This document shows, in pieces, positions 7,268 to 14,134 of a stretch of 28,462 nucleotides of DNA (the first letter of the stretch is position 1; each line of letters begins with the position of its first letter). Where the stretch lies: positions 1-28,462 of IMG/VR virus record IMGVR_UViG_3300028197_001985. One strand, given 5' to 3'. The notes below the pieces were generated by a model, which ran no database searches, had not been told where the DNA came from, and saw only the letters and a list, made by a program, of their open reading frames with translations. The translations under genes were made by a program, and so were the position numbers. The DNA is from a virus.

Positions 7268-7689
7268 TATCCCTTCCAAGTCAGTGTGTTATTAGACAAT
7301 GTAATACTGGGCACATTCTCGTACTCATCACCGTAATCACTCCAATACCATGGATCTAAATAATATATGTATGCTGGGCCTTCTGTGGTATCAAACAACT
7401 CTCTATGGTAAAAGTTTTTATCTTTATCGTTTTGATGGCCTTCAATACCATCGCATAACTTTAAAAAGTCTGCCCCGCCTTCCCACACTTCGCCTAGTAT
7501 ATCATGATCGCCATTTATAACTGCGCCTGGAAATGCGCCTAACTCGACTAAGTTAAATTTGCTTCCAGTAGTTTTAGCAATGCCTAATTTTGTCTTTTCA
7601 ACATGATCAAATTGGGGACTATCTAATCCTCGCATAGAATTGCCTGATTTCAGTGTGCCGTATACAAATATCTTTATTAGTTCTTCCAT
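7267..7689 (-). CDS. gamma-glutamylcyclotransferase-like (AIG2/GGCT fold) protein
   Basis: 140 residues. The signature IFVYGTLKSG (7-16) is the family's substrate loop. FPGAVINGDHDILGEVWEG and LCDGIEGH follow the usual order, and the Glu of DGIEG is the likely catalytic acid. Family members release 5-oxoproline from gamma-glutamyl amines or glutathione; the phage substrate is unknown. It is the first gene of an operon that runs to 4293. A perfect sigma-70 promoter and a late motif lie just upstream, with AAGGA as ribosome site. Confidence 0.85.
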   Translation of the reverse strand: MEELIKIFVYGTLKSGNSMRGLDSPQFDHVEKTKLGIAKTTGSKFNLVELGAFPGAVINGDHDILGEVWEGGADFLKLCDGIEGHQNDKDKNFYHRELFDTTEGPAYIYYLDPWYWSDYGDEYENVPSITLSNNTLTWKG

Positions 7690-7698
7690 AGTGTCCTT

Positions 7699-7727
7699 AT
7701 TATACTACTATTTATAGTATATGTCAA
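7699..7727 (-). promoter_or_regulatory. perfect sigma-70 promoter containing a T4-type late motif
   Basis: On the minus strand TTGACA (7727-7722) is followed after 17 nt by TATAAT (7704-7699), an exact consensus match at ideal spacing. TATAAATA, the late core, sits inside the spacer (7716-7709). The sigma-70 start would fall near 7692, leaving only a few nt before ATG 7689. The late start would fall near 7703 and keep the AAGGA ribosome site. It drives the operon from the gamma-glutamylcyclotransferase-like gene to the ferredoxin. Confidence 0.88.
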
Positions 7728-7737
7728 CTATTATTAT

Positions 7738-8556
7738 CTATAAACCAGAGCCTAATCCTACTGATTCTTCGCGTATTTGCTTCCAATCCTCGAACGGATC
7801 GATATCTCCTGCTTTAACTTTACTAAAGTATTCGCTTGTTTCTGTTTGTCCAATCCTGTCACAATACCATGCTATTTTATGAATAATAGCATCTCTTGTT
7901 TTAATCATATTTTCATGCATTAAATCATTAGGATCTTGCGGATTACCTTCTGAATACTCTCTACTTCTAAAGATGTCATCGTCATTGTTACCAGTGAGAT
8001 CAAATCTATCATGCATGACATCAACTGGAATGTCTTTAATAATTCCTAGTGGTTTAGCAATTAAGTTTAGCCACGCATCATTCTGAGCGTTCAAACTAAA
8101 GTTACCTATTAGTCTACACCAGTCTGTTGGAATCACAGGAAATAGTGCGTATGGGTGTGTATGGTTTGTTTGATTAAATTTTAGTAAAGCAAAGTCATTA
8201 TCAAATTTGCCAATTTCTAAATCCCAATCTTTAGTTTCCATAATAGCATCGTCATTCCATAACATTAACCATTCGCCGTTTGCTTGGCTCCATAATTGAT
8301 TCATGTATTGATGAAGATTTTTATAACCTAATCTGTCAAAAAGGATTGCTTGTACATCTACATTATATTCGTCTTGTAGTTTATTTTGGAATTCGTCAGT
8401 TTGTACATAGTCCAGGGTGGCTGTGTCGTCATTGTCAATGCCTAACATAATTTCAATATTTTCTGAATCGCTGACATTAGTCATTAAACTGTCAATGCTT
8501 TTTTCAAGCATTTCTGGTCGTTCTCTAGTTGCTAATAGTATACTTATTTTTTTCAT
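7738..8556 (-). CDS. GT-A family glycosyltransferase (GT2-like)
   Basis: 272 residues. The N-terminus KISILLATRERPEMLEKSI is a GT2 opening strand and nucleotide-binding segment. GEWLMLWNDDAIM (94-106) gives the NDD variant of the metal-binding DxD motif. A further acidic cluster (TGNNDDDIF) lies near the acceptor half. The product would transfer a sugar from a nucleotide-sugar to an unknown acceptor, possibly DNA, virion protein or host surface glycan. It overlaps the other glycosyltransferase gene by ATGA. It is the last gene of its unit, ending 48 nt before the next ATG. Confidence 0.8.
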   Translation of the reverse strand: MKKISILLATRERPEMLEKSIDSLMTNVSDSENIEIMLGIDNDDTATLDYVQTDEFQNKLQDEYNVDVQAILFDRLGYKNLHQYMNQLWSQANGEWLMLWNDDAIMETKDWDLEIGKFDNDFALLKFNQTNHTHPYALFPVIPTDWCRLIGNFSLNAQNDAWLNLIAKPLGIIKDIPVDVMHDRFDLTGNNDDDIFRSREYSEGNPQDPNDLMHENMIKTRDAIIHKIAWYCDRIGQTETSEYFSKVKAGDIDPFEDWKQIREESVGLGSGL

Positions 8557-9632
8557 TTCTTTTTACTTAGTTGAATTTTATTTTGTTGTGCTTGTGGTTG
8601 TGCTTTTACTTTATCTGAGCGGCCTACTACAAACGGTCTTTGATCCGGAGACTGATAATTGCTCGATGTTGATTCGCCTGTTAGCATTTTCCTAACATTG
8701 CCTCTAAATGTATAATGTCCTACATGATTTAGAGCCACTCTAGGATCTAACCAAATATCACCACCTATTTGTTGCCAACGCCTACAGAATGTGTAGTCCT
8801 CTGACAAGTAACGTCTGCTTTCTGGATCAATGATACAGTCAAATAACGCATACATAAATGGTTCAAACTTATTATCAATGTTTAAATCATTTGCGTATTT
8901 TGTTTCAGGAAATTTATCAAACATTTCTTGTATAACATTTTTCTTAATCATCATAAAGCCTGTACCGGCATCTAATAGTTTAATTAAGTTATCCTGTATT
9001 TGTACATTAGGTAGTTTATTGCCGTCTTCGCCTGTAGGATAATCAAAGTTTGTAACATAGTTTGAACTATGGCCTTCGATTGTTTCTGATGTTTCGTTTA
9101 AGTTAGGTGACCTTGCCGCATTAAGTATACTGTCCCAATTAAGTGCTTTTTTAGGATAGGCACCTGTAATTACTGGCTTGTCATATGCTAACATTCTTAG
9201 CACATCCTCTGGCTGGTATTCAATATCAGCATCTATAAAAAATAAATGTGTTGCTTTTTCGTTTTCCATAAAGAAACTAACAAGTGTGTTTCTGCCTCTT
9301 GTAATAAGACTTTCATTTGCTAATGTGCTTAGTGTGAACTCGACATTAAATCTGTTCATTAATAGAATCAGTCTTACTAAACTTCTCATGTAAGGTTCTG
9401 ATACTTGGCCGCCATAACAAGGTGTGGCAATAAATAAATGCTTGCCTTCAAATGCTTCAACGGGTATCTCAACTTTTCTTTCTAACAGACTAAATAGTAT
9501 TTCTTCTGCTTGTACTTGCTCAGGAGTGAGGTTTGCTTGTTCTAATACTGCTGACGGTTCTAGATTATTTGTTTCAGCAGATTCTTTGGGGCCTGAGTAT
9601 TTTTTGTTTCTTGGTTTTTTATTCCGTGCCAT
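8553..9632 (-). CDS. GT-A family glycosyltransferase with DxD motif
   Basis: 359 residues. The first ~60 residues are basic then polar and probably flexible. KHLFIATPCYGGQ opens the GT-A domain. THLFFIDADIEYQPEDVLRML (split here as THLFFIDADIEY and QPEDVLRML) contains the D134-A-D136 metal motif. DAGTGFMMIKK and YLSEDYTFCRRW are typical of later acceptor-site strands of phage and ANP1-like transferases. A Gln/Lys-rich tail ends the protein. AGGA precedes the ATG and the tRNA lies upstream. The pairing with a second GT suggests two-step glycan building or modification; the target cannot be told. Confidence 0.82.
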   Translation of the reverse strand: MARNKKPRNKKYSGPKESAETNNLEPSAVLEQANLTPEQVQAEEILFSLLERKVEIPVEAFEGKHLFIATPCYGGQVSEPYMRSLVRLILLMNRFNVEFTLSTLANESLITRGRNTLVSFFMENEKATHLFFIDADIEYQPEDVLRMLAYDKPVITGAYPKKALNWDSILNAARSPNLNETSETIEGHSSNYVTNFDYPTGEDGNKLPNVQIQDNLIKLLDAGTGFMMIKKNVIQEMFDKFPETKYANDLNIDNKFEPFMYALFDCIIDPESRRYLSEDYTFCRRWQQIGGDIWLDPRVALNHVGHYTFRGNVRKMLTGESTSSNYQSPDQRPFVVGRSDKVKAQPQAQQNKIQLSKKK

Positions 9633-9659
9633 TTGTGTTCCTGTTATAGTGTGTCTGTT

Positions 9660-9667
9660 TATTTATT
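9660..9667 (-). promoter_or_regulatory. late-like promoter motif before the glycosyltransferase pair
   Basis: AATAAATA lies 27 nt before ATG 9632 and just after the tRNA CCA end. A start near 9654 would leave a normal leader containing the AGGA ribosome site. Confidence 0.45.
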
Positions 9668-9671
9668 AAAA

Positions 9672-9747
9672 TGGAGCTCTGAGTCAGATTCGAACTGACG
9701 ACCTATGGTTTACAAAACCATTGCTCTACCAACTGAGCTATCAGAGC
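9672..9747 (-). tRNA. tRNA-Thr(UGU)
   Basis: A 76-nt cloverleaf with every arm paired. The acceptor is GCTCTGA with TCAGAGC, the D stem GCTC with GAGC, the anticodon stem ATGGT with ACCAT, and the T stem GTCAG with CTGAC around TTCGAAT. The anticodon loop TTTGTAA gives anticodon UGU, which reads ACA (Thr). The discriminator is U and the 3' CCA is encoded. No intron is present. It sits between small phage genes and the glycosyltransferase pair, and would be made from the same minus-strand transcript. Confidence 0.96.
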
Positions 9748-9786
9748 CTCTGATTACTAGATATTATTTACTTGATGGTTGAGTGA

Positions 9787-9948
9787 TTACTCGGGTCTTT
9801 TGGATACAAACTTATTGAGTTTTTCTGCTTCTTCAATAACTTCTTCTGCCGTTGGCATGTACTCTGATTTTGAGGCTTTTGCTTGAAGGATTAGCCTTGC
9901 TTCCTGGATTAATTCTAACCGAATTTCGTATGGTGTTTTACTGCTCAT
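9787..9948 (-). CDS. small conserved phage protein (53 aa), TPYEIRLEL motif
   Basis: MSSKTPYEIRLELIQEARLI then an Ala/Lys/Glu-rich helix ending NKFVSKRPE. It looks fully alpha-helical and soluble. The TPYEIRLEL start resembles a small protein common in T4-like cyanophages, which is recollection rather than a search result. The start ATG 9948 has no ribosome site; a degenerate AGCAAATA motif lies 5 nt upstream. No function is known. Confidence 0.75.
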   Translation of the reverse strand: MSSKTPYEIRLELIQEARLILQAKASKSEYMPTAEEVIEEAEKLNKFVSKRPE

Positions 9949-10009
9949 ATTTTTATTTGCTATATGTTTTATACACGATCATTCAGTGTATTCGTTACAT
10001 GTATTTACC

Positions 10010-10168
10010 TTATCTGTCTGATAAATCTGGTTTATACTTTTGCTTACGAGGTAGAGTTTTTGTGCGGTCGCGTTGAACTTTATGACCATAAGGAGTATCA
10101 CGTGTGAACAACTCTTTCGCATAGCGAACTTTTGGTTGTTGAATTGATCTGGGTTTTTGCCTTTTCAT
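10010..10168 (-). CDS. small basic phage protein (52 aa)
   Basis: MKRQKPRSIQQPKVRYAKEL followed by FTRDTPYGHKVQRDRTKT and a Lys/Arg-rich tail. It is strongly basic and may bind nucleic acid. Similar basic 50-residue proteins occur in marine T4-like phages, but no function is assigned. A consensus sigma-70 promoter merged with a late motif ends a few nt before ATG 10168, and there is no room for a ribosome site between them. Confidence 0.75.
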   Translation of the reverse strand: MKRQKPRSIQQPKVRYAKELFTRDTPYGHKVQRDRTKTLPRKQKYKPDLSDR

Positions 10169-10173
10169 AATAG

Positions 10174-10206
10174 TATTTATTATACATTAATAATTAAACT
10201 TGTCAA
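10174..10206 (-). promoter_or_regulatory. perfect sigma-70 promoter fused with a late motif, directly before the ATG
   Basis: TTGACA (10206-10201), a 16-nt spacer, then TATAAT (10184-10179), which runs straight into AATAAATA (10181-10174). The spacer CTATT (5 nt) then leads to ATG 10168. Either start site would lie within about 4 nt of the ATG. The promoter also lies inside the 3' end of the upstream membrane-protein gene. Confidence 0.85.
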
Positions 10207-10347
10207 GAGTAATAAACTAGTTATACTGCCTAAGAAGAATAATGCTACTAAAAAAGCAAACCATATTATTGATATTGGAGTTATTTCAATTTTGTAATCG
10301 ACTTTTTTACCAACGCCTAGTACGGCCTTTAATGCGCCTTTAATCAA
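10180..10347 (-). CDS. small membrane protein (55 aa), TTG start
   Basis: The frame begins at TTG 10347, which overlaps the TGA stop of the upstream gene (TTGA). It reads M-IKGALKAVLGVGKKVDYKI and then a long hydrophobic stretch, residues about 24-54, made of Ile, Leu, Phe and Trp, enough for one long or two short membrane spans. The basic N-terminus would stay in the cytoplasm. The last codons contain the next gene's promoter. A holin-like or superinfection role is possible but unproven. The TTG start is inferred from the coupling. Confidence 0.6.
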   Translation of the reverse strand: MIKGALKAVLGVGKKVDYKIEITPISIIWFAFLVALFFLGSITSLLLLTSLIINV

Positions 10348-10517
10348 AATATATACGAGTTAACTAACATAACTGCTAACATCATACCAAATACCACAAT
10401 CTGTATGACTGCTGGAATAACTACAAACATCTGCATTACATCAAAGTCACCTTTCATAAAAAAGTCATCTTCGAACCATTGTTTCTGTTCTTCTGGTGTT
10501 GCGTCTCTAACGTCCAT
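10344..10517 (-). CDS. small C-terminally anchored membrane protein (57 aa)
   Basis: MDVRDATPEEQKQWFEDDFF, a short linker, then one hydrophobic span at about 31-55 (FVVIPAVIQIVVFGMMLAVM). ATG 10517 has a clear GGAG ribosome site 7 nt upstream and is preferred to an earlier in-frame ATG at 10601, which would only reuse the upstream small gene. The acidic head would face one side of the membrane. No family is recognised. Confidence 0.75.
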   Translation of the reverse strand: MDVRDATPEEQKQWFEDDFFMKGDFDVMQMFVVIPAVIQIVVFGMMLAVMLVNSYIF

Positions 10518-10638
10518 TTGTGGGCTCCAGGTAATAATGAGGGTTACTAACATCTCGTAAGCCACGCATAATACCTGATATATTATCAGTTTGTGCGGCA
10601 AATAGTAGTACCATATAGCATAATGTATATCTTTTCAT
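10507..10638 (-). CDS. small protein with signal-peptide-like N-terminus (43 aa)
   Basis: MKRYTLCYMVLLFAAQTDNI begins with two basic residues and a hydrophobic core ending in FAAQT, as in a cleavable signal peptide or a single membrane anchor. The remaining ~25 residues are polar. The ATG overlaps the preceding stop (TAATG), and the stop overlaps the next gene's start region by 11 nt. Function unknown. Confidence 0.6.
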   Translation of the reverse strand: MKRYTLCYMVLLFAAQTDNISGIMRGLRDVSNPHYYLEPTNGR

Positions 10639-10733
10639 TACGGTGCGACACCCATAATGCTAACTATAAAAATTGCTGTAAGTAATGTTATTTCGATCTG
10701 TGATTTGAGTTTTTGTACTCTTGGGTCGTCCAT
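10638..10733 (-). CDS. very small membrane protein (31 aa)
   Basis: MDDPRVQKLKSQIEITLLTA followed by IFIVSIMGVAP. The charged N-terminal helix leads into one hydrophobic span to the end. It is first in a chain of four overlapping short genes, and the TAATG junction with the next gene supports translation. It is too short for a family call. Confidence 0.55.
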   Translation of the reverse strand: MDDPRVQKLKSQIEITLLTAIFIVSIMGVAP

Positions 10734-10748
10734 TGTAGTCTGCTGTTA

Positions 10749-10816
10749 TGCCCAAAAGTAGGATATCGCAACATACAACCTAGTATGTTATACTATAAAA
10801 ATCTTAAATGTGGGCA
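10749..10816 (-). promoter_or_regulatory. possible structured 5' leader of the small membrane-protein cluster
   Basis: Within the untranslated stretch before ATG 10733 there is an inverted repeat AACATAC/GTATGTT (10770-10776 with 10783-10789). A second, TAGTAT/ATACTA (10781-10786 with 10790-10795), overlaps it, so the two hairpins cannot form together. TGCCCA (10749-10754) and TGGGCA (10811-10816) could close a long outer stem. No known riboswitch class is recognised. Confidence 0.35.
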
Positions 10817-10856
10817 AAAAATAATATAAAAGTAAGTTATATTCTCTTATACAGTC

Positions 10857-10864
10857 TATTTATA
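10857..10864 (-). promoter_or_regulatory. T4-type late promoter motif before the small membrane-protein cluster
   Basis: TATAAATA on the minus strand in the 155-nt non-coding stretch between the radical SAM gene and ATG 10733. A start near 10851 would give a leader of about 118 nt, the longest predicted leader in the window. Confidence 0.55.
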
Positions 10865-10888
10865 TCAAAATTAATTTATGGTGGTGTT

Positions 10889-11908
10889 TTACGATGTTTT
10901 GAGAATAGCAATATCTTTTGGATTATTACAATGCTCATGTGGACAGACAACACCGTCTGGTGTTGGTAGTTCAAAGCCGCCGTGAAATATATTACCGTAT
11001 GTTTTAGCACCACACCAACTGCTAACAATATTGCCACGCATATCTATGTTAAAGCCGCGTTCGCCTATATGGCAAGTCATTCCCTTAAACTTGTTCATGC
11101 CTTGATTCATTATTTGATCAGGCTCCATATACTGTATACTATTATCACTTGATTGTATTGTAAACAAAAATTCTCCTTGATCAATTTCTGCTGGCTCGTA
11201 CACTACTGGTGAAATTGGTTCATGTGGAGTAGGATCTATTTCCCATGCTGGTAAATTTATTATTCTCCAATCGTTACCGTTATAATCATAAAAAGGTTCC
11301 TGCTTACTACCTGGGCCAAGTAACTTTTTGTACATAGTTTTTATATCAATATTGACACCGTAGTAGTCTTGTACCTTATTATTTCTATAAACTTCTCTTA
11401 ATCTTTTTTGTAATAATTCTATATCAGGCAAACTATCCTTTACGCCTGCCAAATGATAACTAGCAGGTACTGTGTCGCTTATTTCCTCTGCCATATCTAT
11501 TAAATCATCTTCGTGCATACTGTTTATATGAAAACTTATAATTAAATCATCGATATAATGTTTTGCTTTACTCCACCAATTACGAGTTCTACTACCATTA
11601 GTAAACACAATACTTCTTCCATTATGCTCTTTTATTTTTTGTAGTATTTCTAAAAAGCCTGGCATAACTGTAACCTCTCCACCTATAAGTTCAAAGTTAA
11701 CTGTTTTGTTTATTGTAGCATAATGTGTACAAATTGTATCTATAACTGACAAGTATATGTCTGTTTGTTGCCATGGATTACTGCCGTTGTGTAATTGTGT
11801 AGGGCAATATTCACATTCAAAGTTACATGAGTTGCCCATGCTCCATTGTATTGTAATATCATTAGGTACGTGGTTACTACGCGGACCGTGTACTTTAACT
11901 ATCGACAT
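10889..11908 (-). CDS. radical SAM enzyme with C-terminal twitch/SPASM-like cysteines
   Basis: 339 residues. The 4Fe-4S motif is CNFECEYC (C28, C32, C35, CxxxCxxC). ELIGGEVTVMPGF (73-85) is the GGE motif that binds the SAM amino group, and FTNGSR is the ribose-contact strand. Near the C-terminus C279, C299, C322 and C327 form a twitch- or SPASM-like set that could hold an auxiliary cluster. Enzymes of this build modify peptides or small molecules by radical chemistry. The substrate is unknown, and no precursor peptide is clearly seen, although very small genes lie downstream. It overlaps the GNAT gene by 14 nt and probably shares its transcript. Confidence 0.87.
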   Translation of the reverse strand: MSIVKVHGPRSNHVPNDITIQWSMGNSCNFECEYCPTQLHNGSNPWQQTDIYLSVIDTICTHYATINKTVNFELIGGEVTVMPGFLEILQKIKEHNGRSIVFTNGSRTRNWWSKAKHYIDDLIISFHINSMHEDDLIDMAEEISDTVPASYHLAGVKDSLPDIELLQKRLREVYRNNKVQDYYGVNIDIKTMYKKLLGPGSKQEPFYDYNGNDWRIINLPAWEIDPTPHEPISPVVYEPAEIDQGEFLFTIQSSDNSIQYMEPDQIMNQGMNKFKGMTCHIGERGFNIDMRGNIVSSWCGAKTYGNIFHGGFELPTPDGVVCPHEHCNNPKDIAILKTS

Positions 11909-12371
11909 TTAGATTCTTTTGTACATAGATGTTTGGCCCAAACTCCATGCCTTCATCAAAATATTCACCAACTGTTTTAAATCCAAACTTACTATAGGCT
12001 GGCAAGGCACTCTTGCGAGGTATACTCCATATCATATCGCAGTCTTCTAATTTTGCTTGATGTTCGGTCATAGTAAAAAGCATTTGCGATATTCCGTGTT
12101 TTCTATATTGTGGGTCAACCCATATACCTCTACTACGATATTGTGTATCCGTTGTTCTGTGGCCACTGTTAACACCTACTAATTTATCATCCATGTATAC
12201 TCCCCAAAAAATTGGGCGGTATTCAAATATGTTCATATCGTATTGTTCTGGCGTACCTTCAAAAGGCCAAGTCATCGCACTATGTGGTTCTATATCACTT
12301 ACTCGTTCTGGCCATAGTTCTACTTTCCACACATCGCAAATTTGCTCAAAAGATATCTTAGTTGTTTTCAC
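11895..12371 (-). CDS. GNAT-family N-acetyltransferase (GTG start)
   Basis: 158 residues from GTG 12371. VDPQYRKHGISQMLFTMTEH is the acetyl-CoA pyrophosphate loop, a variant of the Q/RxxGxG/A motif in which the second Gly is replaced. WSIPRKSALPAYSKFGFKTVG is the usual beta-5 to C-terminal segment (split here as WSIPRKSALPAYSK and FGFKTVG). It should acetylate an amine on an unknown target. It shares 14 nt with the radical SAM gene downstream, so the two may act on one product. AATAAATA lies exactly 5 nt before the GTG and no ribosome site is seen. Confidence 0.8.
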   Translation of the reverse strand: MKTTKISFEQICDVWKVELWPERVSDIEPHSAMTWPFEGTPEQYDMNIFEYRPIFWGVYMDDKLVGVNSGHRTTDTQYRSRGIWVDPQYRKHGISQMLFTMTEHQAKLEDCDMIWSIPRKSALPAYSKFGFKTVGEYFDEGMEFGPNIYVQKNLNVDS

Positions 12372-12376
12372 AATAG

Positions 12377-12384
12377 TATTTATT
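12377..12384 (-). promoter_or_regulatory. late promoter motif, 5 nt before the acetyltransferase
   Basis: AATAAATA, spacer CTATT (5 nt), then GTG 12371. Motif and spacer are identical to those at 10174-10181. It lies between the terminator and the gene, so it starts a new transcript. Confidence 0.6.
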
Positions 12385-12394
12385 TTTAATAGCC

Positions 12395-12419
12395 AAAAAA
12401 ATAGGCTGTTCCCAGCCTA
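12395..12419 (-). terminator. Rho-independent terminator after the subtilisin-like gene
   Basis: On the minus strand the stem TAGGCTG/CAGCCTA (7 bp) closes a GGAA loop and is followed by seven T residues (complement of 12395-12401). It begins about 20 nt after the protease stop. A shorter T run on the other side would allow some activity on the plus strand as well. It is the only clear intrinsic terminator in the window. Confidence 0.9.
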
Positions 12420-12438
12420 CTTTTTATTAATGTACTAT

Positions 12439-14133
12439 TTACTTTAACTGGAAGTTACCACCACCAAACGCGGCTTGCATACCTTTAACATATTGTACTT
12501 CTTCTGTATCGCTACCATCTACAACATAGTATACTTCATAAATAGCCTCTCTTAGATCATCTGTTATTTCGCTACCTGTATAAAAACTATAAGCAAAATG
12601 TCTATTAAATTCTGTATTATCGTTTTTAGTTGCTGTTAATATAAAGTTATATGTTTTATCTTCTGTTAAAGCCGCTGTTACAGTTGTATTGGCTGTTAAT
12701 GCCCAACCGTCTGACGCATTACCTGTAATTTCTAGTGCTGGCGGTAATGCGGCAAAGTCTGAACTGGTTATACCTGTTACTGTATTTGCTACATCTAAAC
12801 TTAAACTTAAACTACCTGCGGCACTTGTTAAGCCTTCACCTAATGTACCTGCGTTTGTATTCCACACAGTTGCGTAATACTCGTTTTCTAAATAAACAAT
12901 GTTATTTGGAGTTGTGCTATATAGACCTGGGTCTTGGAATAGCATACCTGTCAGTGACTGTGATATTACAAAATCTCTAATATTTTCTGGATGGTATCCT
13001 GGATTTCGTTGTACTGCTATTGCGGCTACGGCACCTACTATTGCTGTTGATGCACTAGTACCTGATGCTGGCATAAATGTGTCTGCTTCTGCTACTGAGT
13101 CATATCCGCCGCCTACGTTTCTATTTACTATTGATGCTACATTAACTGCTACACCTGGAGCAAATACGTCAACTTCTTCGCCGCCATTTGTTTGTAAGCC
13201 TGTACCTTGTTCAACAACTGTTCCAGCATCGTTTGAGAAAGTTGGAACGTTATCTGAGGCATCACTTGCCCCTACTGTTAAAATGTTGTTAAGACCTGCT
13301 GGGGAGTAGTTATCTACGTCACCACCGGCATTACCTGCCGCGGCAACAACTACAAAACGTCTGGCCCACATATATGTTGCTAGTCTATCTAGTGCTTCTG
13401 ATTTAGGAAATGTGAATGCCATAACTGCTACGGCTGTTCTGTTTGCGCCACCTGTATCTCTTCTAGAAGCAAGATCTCTATGTACAAACATTGAGTTAAC
13501 ACCTTCTGCTACTGATGAAATGTCAGCAGATCCAGTTGCGTCAGAAATTTTAACAACACCTAAATGTGCGTCTTTGGCAACACCTAATGTTTCGCCTACA
13601 ACTAAACTTGCCATTGCTGTTCCGTGTCCGTGATCGTCCTGTACAACGAATGTAGAAGCATCGCCGCCTCCAGAAATAAAGTCGTTGTAACTACCATTTG
13701 TTGGGTTGTGTACTTTTTGTATTGTAGCATTAGCAAATTCTGAATGCTGATCATCTACACCACTATCTATGACATATACAGTAACATCGTTACCGGTGTA
13801 CACTGGGTCAAAAGTATCTCTAAGAGGAAGATTCCTAGTAACTAGACGTTGTTTGTGCCACTCGGTTGTTGATTCGCTAATAGCAAGTGTGGATACATTT
13901 GATCCTGTTCCGACTAATTCTGTTGCCATTACATTTGCTATGCCTGTAATATCGCCGATACTTGCTTCGTCTATTGTTAATTCGTAAAACCCGCCATCAA
14001 TGTTAGCGAATTCGTTAACAATAGTTGCGCCTGCTGTAACTAATTCTTGTTTTTGTGATGCTGGGTCAAAGTCAGTGAACCCTGCGTCTATACGATGATT
14101 TTTCATCGATATAAAGTAATTTTTATCTGCCAT
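12439..14133 (-). CDS. subtilisin-like serine protease (peptidase S8)
   Basis: 564 residues. The catalytic triad is Asp123 in VIDSGVD, His170 in DDHGHGTAMAS and Ser360 in ASGTSASTA; Asn268 in AAAGNAG supplies the oxyanion hole. Residues 1-105 resemble an I9-type propeptide (YFISMKNH, then FYELTIDE). Residues about 420-564 are a beta-rich extension with Ala/Thr-rich strands, ending in a short helical segment and QAAFGGGNFQLK. There is no signal peptide, so it may be virion-associated; PAAR lies two genes upstream. A good ribosome site (AAGGAAGA) precedes the ATG. It is followed by an intrinsic terminator. Confidence 0.93.
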   Translation of the reverse strand: MADKNYFISMKNHRIDAGFTDFDPASQKQELVTAGATIVNEFANIDGGFYELTIDEASIGDITGIANVMATELVGTGSNVSTLAISESTTEWHKQRLVTRNLPLRDTFDPVYTGNDVTVYVIDSGVDDQHSEFANATIQKVHNPTNGSYNDFISGGGDASTFVVQDDHGHGTAMASLVVGETLGVAKDAHLGVVKISDATGSADISSVAEGVNSMFVHRDLASRRDTGGANRTAVAVMAFTFPKSEALDRLATYMWARRFVVVAAAGNAGGDVDNYSPAGLNNILTVGASDASDNVPTFSNDAGTVVEQGTGLQTNGGEEVDVFAPGVAVNVASIVNRNVGGGYDSVAEADTFMPASGTSASTAIVGAVAAIAVQRNPGYHPENIRDFVISQSLTGMLFQDPGLYSTTPNNIVYLENEYYATVWNTNAGTLGEGLTSAAGSLSLSLDVANTVTGITSSDFAALPPALEITGNASDGWALTANTTVTAALTEDKTYNFILTATKNDNTEFNRHFAYSFYTGSEITDDLREAIYEVYYVVDGSDTEEVQYVKGMQAAFGGGNFQLK

Positions 14134-14134
14134 A

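Noticed and set aside
10518-10601. Longer N-terminus for the 57-aa membrane protein (ATG 10601)
   Set aside because: This stretch overlaps the separate 43-aa gene, and ATG 10517 has a well-placed GGAG site.
12899-13309. Plus-strand open frame of 136 codons opposite the subtilisin-like gene
   Set aside because: It is the mirror of a protein with a full catalytic triad; its Ala/Thr/Pro-rich sequence is what antisense of such a gene gives.
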